From: Berberis thunbergii
Lineage: Eukaryota > Streptophyta > Magnoliopsida > Ranunculales > Berberidaceae
Length of the DNA: 64,000 nt
Direction: 5' to 3'
Assembly: GCA_003290165.1 (NCBI GenBank)
Contig: QNQO01000200.1
Span: 682,001 to 746,000 of the forward strand
Shown: positions 59,224 through 64,000 of the stretch, one piece after another
How positions within the stretch are numbered: position 1 is the stretch's first letter
Layout of the letters: each line of letters begins with the position of its first letter
Translations under genes and position numbers: made by a program
The notes under the pieces: model-generated
What the model was told of the DNA's origin: nothing
Databases searched by the model: none
Seen by the model: only the letters and a program-made list of their open reading frames with translations

Positions 59224-62128
59224 CATGTCTGCCCGACCTTATTTTTTTTATGAGCGCCATGCGGCTTGCTTTGACTTTTTAGGGGACCGCTGACGTCAGA
59301 GAAGGACTTAGCTGACCTTCGTCAATGTATGAAATTCTTGATGATCTATAAATGTTGCTATTTGCGTTAGGCGAGTCTCAAATTGTTTCGAAAGAGAGAT
59401 TTATTTGCCTGTACAAAGACATATTCGAGGCTGGCCTGCACTTCCCCATTCTTGATGCCATTTGGCATTTCTTATCTTATCAGGGTATTGCCCCAGCCCA
59501 GATAGTGCCAAACGGGTGGAGTATACTGACTGCCACATTGATTAGGGCGAGGGATGCAGGGTTCCATCTGTCGACAAAACTGCTTCATTATCTGATTTCC
59601 TTCATGATGAATAAGCTTGGTGTAATGAACCGGTCCACATGACACCATATTGTCCGCTCTGGGCTACCAACCGCCCCGCACGGCTTTAAAACGCATGATA
59701 TCATGTAGAGCGACCTCACACACTTAAAGCACATCCCCCTCCCACACCCAGGCAATATGGGACTATGATTCCCCTTGTAGCTCGTCCAACCTCTCTCGGC
59801 CTGTTGGGCCCTCTACCCTCACCTTCACCTCAGGTCCGCCCACTTAGGGTCTCACAATCCACCCCCTTAAGGCCCAACGTTCTCGTTGGCCACACAGGCT
59901 CAACGTCCACGTCGCCAGAAGGCCCACCACGTGGCATACTTCCGGCGAGGTTAGGCTCTGATACCAACTGTAACGACTCGGTCAACATGACACCATATTG
60001 TCCGCTCTGGGCTACCAACCGACCCTCACGGCTTTAAAACGCGTGATATCATGTAGAGCGACCTCGCACACTTAGAGCGACCTCACACACTTAAAGCACG
60101 ACTTTAAAACCCGTGATATCATGTAGCATCGATATTGTTTTTATGCTTTTGTAAAGTCTGGGTACTTCACCCATGATGGCTAGGCGATCTTCCATAGCTT
60201 CAAGGATCTTAGTATGTTTCTTGTACTCCTCTCGTTTTATGTTTTTAATACATTTGATGTTGTCTGACTTGTCTATCGTTTCTAACTACGGGGCATGACC
60301 CTGTTGTTCTCTCTCCTGAGGAGGAGAAAATGACGGCCAAATTTCTTGCTCTGTCACCAATGCTTAGTTTTGATGTTCTCCAACAGAGGAATATCAGACA
60401 AATTGGTCTGTTTTCCCGTGAAATTGGCAATGTAGGGTGGACTCAGGCCACTCCTGATTTTTCTTCCAGTGATAATGTTCAAGCATTTGAATCTAAGAAA
60501 AAGAAAATGCTCAGGATGCCTAGTCCATAAAAAAGAAAGCTCTTGAGGAACTACTTTTTCCCTCTCATTGGTCAAAATGGATCAAGGTGGAAACAACTCT
60601 TGTTGCTCCTGTTGTCCCTCTGAATGCTATGAAAAGGGATGTTGTGGACTTGACTATTGACGAGGAGGAGACCCTGAAGGTTTTTGCCATCGCCAATCCT
60701 GGTGTGTAGCAGCTCATTTTGGAAAGTATTGCCCTTGACTTATCGTCGAGTTTGTTGTTGTAGTGTAGCAGCCAGTTCTGGAAGTTATTACCTGTGGTTC
60801 ATCTATGGGCCTGGAGGTATGCGAGGAGGGAACGAGCTTGTTATCTCTGATGCGTAGTGTCGATCTGGAGACTAGACTATCGTCTGTGCTCCCACCTTCT
60901 GCTTCTGACAAGGGCAAGAAGGTTGCCAAGTCTCCTCCTTCAAAAGTCGCAGGAGAGGGAACGAGATTAGTTTTTAGTCCTGAGGCTCTCTATACGAACG
61001 CCAAAGCCAAATCTGGTGGGCAACACGTGTGGTACCAGGAGGTGGACCACATGACTGATACCACAACTTTTGAAGAAATGGTTTTGTGGGATGGCTAACC
61101 AAATGCCGCTGGAAGAGGAGATCATGGGGGATCATCTCAATTATGGGCAAAAGCATCTGATGCTGGTAAGTTAGTAATTATCCGATTGTTGCTGGACCTT
61201 CTGTTACACTTGATTGCTCATAACCGTGTGTATGTTTTTTGATCAGAGGACAACTCACTTGACCCATGTTGGCATCATGGGCACTGAAGTGGAATCCGTG
61301 CGAAATAGGCTATGTGCCTTAGAGAAGACATACGCTGAGCAACTCTCAAACGCCCGTAGTAGAAAAGGTTTGTAAACAGTTAGCTGCTCGGCCTAATTTG
61401 ATGATTCAGCTAGGCGAGGCCTAGAAGGACCTGAATAGTGCACTGGTTGCTCGATCGACCTTGGAGTCTCAGTTGAAAAGGGCTCAAGAAAGTCTGGACG
61501 AGGCCCGTGTTGCCCATGCTGATCTGTCAGTGGATTTGAAAGATGTCAGGAGAGTAAGGACAAGGCGGTAGCTGAGTAGATAGTGTTTGTTGACAGATTG
61601 GCGCATGCCATGAGATCTGCTAATGAGATTTAGATTGCTTGAGCCGCTGAACACGTTGAGGCGGTTTGTTAGCAAGATCTTCATGAGACCCTTCAAGCGC
61701 GACTCTCCAAACTCAGTCAAGAGCTGAATTCTAAGTGTACAAGCCAAACTGGGACCAGCTGCAAGCTGGCCGATTCTGAAGGTATTCGGGACAGAGCAAT
61801 CGATGAGTTATTCGTCTTGAAAGCTCTGTGAGAGGCTAGGGAGAATAAGCTAATCGAGGACACCGACTATGCTCATGTTAGTAAGATTGCTGCTGGTAGG
61901 CTGCAGTTGCTGGACTTTATTGAACAAAATCACGAGAACTAGGATCTTTCCACTTACAGGGGATTGGCATATGCTCATTTTGAAGAGGTGGATGACTCTT
62001 CCACTTTTTCGTATGGTGACCCAAATGCTATGGAAATAGTCACCACCTTCAATATTTCTGAGCCTACCTCTGACCCTAATGTTCAGAAAGCTATCCCTGA
62101 ATCTACTTTGCCTAATCCCACCACTTGA
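59224..62128 (+). pseudogene. Antisense ORF (Transposase_28-like) of the second element
   Basis: Starts about MSARPYFFYERHAACFDFLG (59224). The clear domain at 59352-59640 reads LYKDIFEAGLHFPILDAIW, then GIAPAQIVPNGWSILTA, the counterpart of PPAQMGPNGWKVM in the first element. It is interrupted by the TRIM at 59621. Further on are a Ser/Lys-rich middle (60805-61098), a coiled-coil segment near 61440-61560 (ARSTLESQLKRAQESLDEAR) and a C-terminus ending PNPTT-stop at 62128. Many stops; decayed more than the first element's copy. Confidence 0.7.
59621..60126 (-). mobile_element. TRIM retrotransposon nested in the antisense ORF
   Basis: Very short LTR element in minus orientation. The left LTR is 59621-59854 (TGTAATGAACCGG to TCTCACA). 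The interior is only 114 bp (59855-59968), with a tRNA-Met primer-binding site TGGTATCAGAGC at 59955-59966 and a minus-strand polypurine tract AAGGGGGTGGAT at 59855-59866. The right LTR starts TGTAACGACTCGG at 59969; it is partly duplicated and truncated, ending near 60126. No coding capacity, as expected for a terminal-repeat retrotransposon in miniature. Confidence 0.85.
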
Positions 62129-62680
62129 GTCGTGTTTTGTATAAGAGAAGTGTTTTAAATCAAAGTTTGTGCCTTCCTTGTTTTTGTGCTTGCTCTATAC
62201 ATGTTATATGCGCCATTTTTAATTTGTGCTTAGATTAAGCTGAACAACCCAATGTGCCGGTAATACTTTAAGACTAGATTTTGGTAGTCAAGTCCCCTTC
62301 TGTCTGTCGTAGTGCTTAATCTGGACTGGAGTCCCTTCTTATCTTGAATGGGTTGCCTCTTGATAATAACACTAACTTAATCTTTAAGAAGGCTTTTGTT
62401 GTTGGATAATCATCTTTACCCAAGTAGATTAGGTTATTGTGGTTTCATAACTTTTATCTCGAAGAGAAGTCAAACATGATTAGACATTGTCTTGGTATGG
62501 ACGACTAGATTTCCATAACGAATCTCAATCCTGTGTAGAACTGTAGAAGTTAGGGCATTTGAGGGATCATATCTTGTCCGAACAGACTGGATTTACACAG
62601 TGTATAGGCTCAATTCCGAAGAGGAGTTGAGTTGTAGAGTGGTTTTTGCTATGACGAACTCTGATCTTAAACACGAGTTA

Positions 62681-63700
62681 GGTTATGGAGAAGTCATCTT
62701 TGTCCGAACGGAATGGACTTCTGCAGTATAAGGGTTCAATCCTGAATACGAGTTAAGATGTTAGGAAGTCATCTCTGCACGAATGGATTAGAATTCTATG
62801 ACGAGCCCTAATCCTGAACAAAAGTTAGGTTATGGAGAAGTCATATTTATCCGAACAAAATACACTTTTGTGTATATGGGCTCAATTTCGAAGAGGAGTT
62901 GAGATGTTGGGAAGTTGTCCATGTCCGAATGGACTAAACTTCTATAATGAAACCTGATCTTGAACAGGTTTTAAGTTATGGAGAAGTCATATTTGTCCGA
63001 ACGAACTAGACTTCTGTAGTATATGGCTCAATCCTGAAAAATAGTTGAGCCTGCGGGAAGTCCAAATTGACTAGTACTTCTATGATGAACCCTGAATCCT
63101 ATACATGAGTTAGGTTAGGAGAAGTCATCTATGTCCAAACGAAGTAGACTTTTGTAGTGTATGGGTTCAACCCTAAAGAGGAATTGAGCTGTCAGGAAGT
63201 CGTCTCCACCCGAATAGACTAGACTTCTATGATGAACCTTGATCCTGAACAGAAGTTAGGTTATGAAGAAATCATCTATGTTCGAATAGTCTAGACTCTG
63301 TAATGTATGGGGTCAATTCTGAAGAGGAGTTGAGCTATCAGGTAGTTGTCTCCACTCGAATGGGCTAGACTTTTATGATAAACCCTGATCCTAAACAATA
63401 GTTAGGTTATGATGAAGTCATCTATGTCAAAACGGACTGGACTTCTATAGTGTATGGGCTCAATCTTGAAGAGGAGTTGAGCTGTCGGGAAGTCGCTTCC
63501 GCCCTAATGGACTAGAATTTTATGATGAACCCTGATCCTAAACAGGAGTTAGGTTATGCAAGTCATTTTTGTCTGAATGAACTAAACTTCTACGATGAAC
63601 CCTAATCCCGAACACGAGTTAGGTTATGGAAAATTCATGTTTGTTCCAACGGACTAGAGTTCTGTCAAGCAGACTAGGTCACTTATGCGGCGAGTTGTCG
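62681..63700. repeat. About 146-bp composite tandem array
   Basis: GGTTATGGAGAAGTCAT-like landmarks start at 62681, 62828, 62974, 63113, 63259, 63405, 63552 and 63622. The spacing is 139-147 bp, with one final half step of 70. Each unit is two related halves of about 70 bp (one with GAGTTAGGTTATGGAGAAGTC, one with GAGTTGAGCTGTCGGGAAGTC). Degraded units seem to begin earlier, near 62400. The array lies between the antisense ORF and the missing pol side. Confidence 0.85.
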
Positions 63701-64000
63701 ACATCTTGAATAAGACTAGACTCGGCCCCTGTACGCCTCTCTATCCCTTATGTGTGGTTAGTCAAAACATGACTAGACTCGATCTGTTTTGCATCATCGT
63801 GGATCCTTAGGCAAACTAGGCCGCTTAGACTCGACGAGTTGTCAACATCATTAATAGGACTAAAATCAGACCCTGTGCGCCATTGTGGTCCCTTTGGTCG
63901 GACCGGGTTATTTATGAGCGGTGAGCCATCGCGAGACTGGACTCGATCCACTTTGTGATGCCTTGGTTCCTTAGGCGGATTAGGTCACTTAGACGCGGTG
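63701..64000. other. Interior of the second Tat-like element, unassigned
   Basis: Related GACTAGACTCG-type phrases suggest another diverged repeat (63705-63785 versus 63815-63960), with a period of roughly 115-120 bp. No coding frame recognised before the window ends. Confidence 0.4.

Larger units (their letters stand above)
58626..64000 (-). mobile_element. Second Tat-like element, minus orientation, cut by window end
   Basis: Read on the minus strand: the LTR at 58626-58953 begins TGATGAGGCATC and ends GACGCATCA, as in the first element. It is preceded by a polypurine tract CTAGGGGGACTAAC. Next inward are the antisense ORF (plus strand, 59224-62128) and a tandem array (62681-63700). The pol side and other LTR lie beyond 64000. 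The order LTR, antisense ORF, tandem array mirrors 58102-53961, so this is the same kind of element inverted, with a different LTR sequence. A TRIM is inserted in the antisense ORF. Confidence 0.78.

Overview
The window is nuclear DNA of a flowering plant, most likely a eudicot. It is AT-rich, its genes are split by plant-type GT..AG introns, and it is packed with plant transposon families: Copia, chromodomain Ty3/gypsy, Tat-like gypsy with an antisense ORF, TRIM, L1 and RTE LINEs, MULE and hAT. No prokaryotic or organellar gene organisation is visible. I recognise four host genes; most of the rest is transposon-derived or featureless.

Layout. (1) 763-11017, minus strand: a six-exon gene for the KEOPS/EKC subunit CGI121 (TPRKB homologue). 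The five downstream exons are compact (763-1617). The first coding exon lies 9.3 kb away (10950-11017), behind an intron holding a degenerate LTR element, an RTE LINE and an Athila-like remnant. (2) 11.1-29 kb: a transposon landscape. It has a 1.26 kb inverted-repeat element, a three-level nest (hAT element in a Copia retrotransposon in an L1 LINE), a MULE with about 205-bp TIRs, and a non-autonomous hAT element. (3) 29332-33748, minus strand, with a 5' UTR exon near 36.3-36.5 kb: a WEB1-like coiled-coil gene (chloroplast photorelocation family). Its large intron carries a solo LTR, its N-terminus is tandemly duplicated, and its C-terminus appears frameshifted. (4) 36784-42181: a decayed chromovirus a few hundred bp upstream of the WEB1-like gene. 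(5) 42-49 kb: AT-rich DNA with a 1.4 kb terminal-repeat element, two foldback MULE-type MITEs flanking a tRNA-Arg(CCU) gene, and a second hAT element. (6) 50497-51054, plus strand: an intronless calmodulin-like protein with four canonical EF-hands. (7) 51340-58102: a Tat-like gypsy element with gag, no pol, a 70-bp tandem array and an antisense ORF. (8) 58626-64000: the LTR-proximal end of a second element of the same architecture in the opposite orientation, with a TRIM inserted in its antisense ORF.

The genes do not form a pathway. KEOPS makes the t6A modification of ANN-decoding tRNAs, the WEB1-like protein acts in chloroplast positioning, and the EF-hand protein in calcium signalling. The most interesting structural signal is a family of almost perfect foldback elements (44-220, 46511-46710, 47815-48004). 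Two copies have exact 9-bp target duplications. Within each copy the two arms match each other better than they match other copies. All calls come from reading the sequence; no database search was run.
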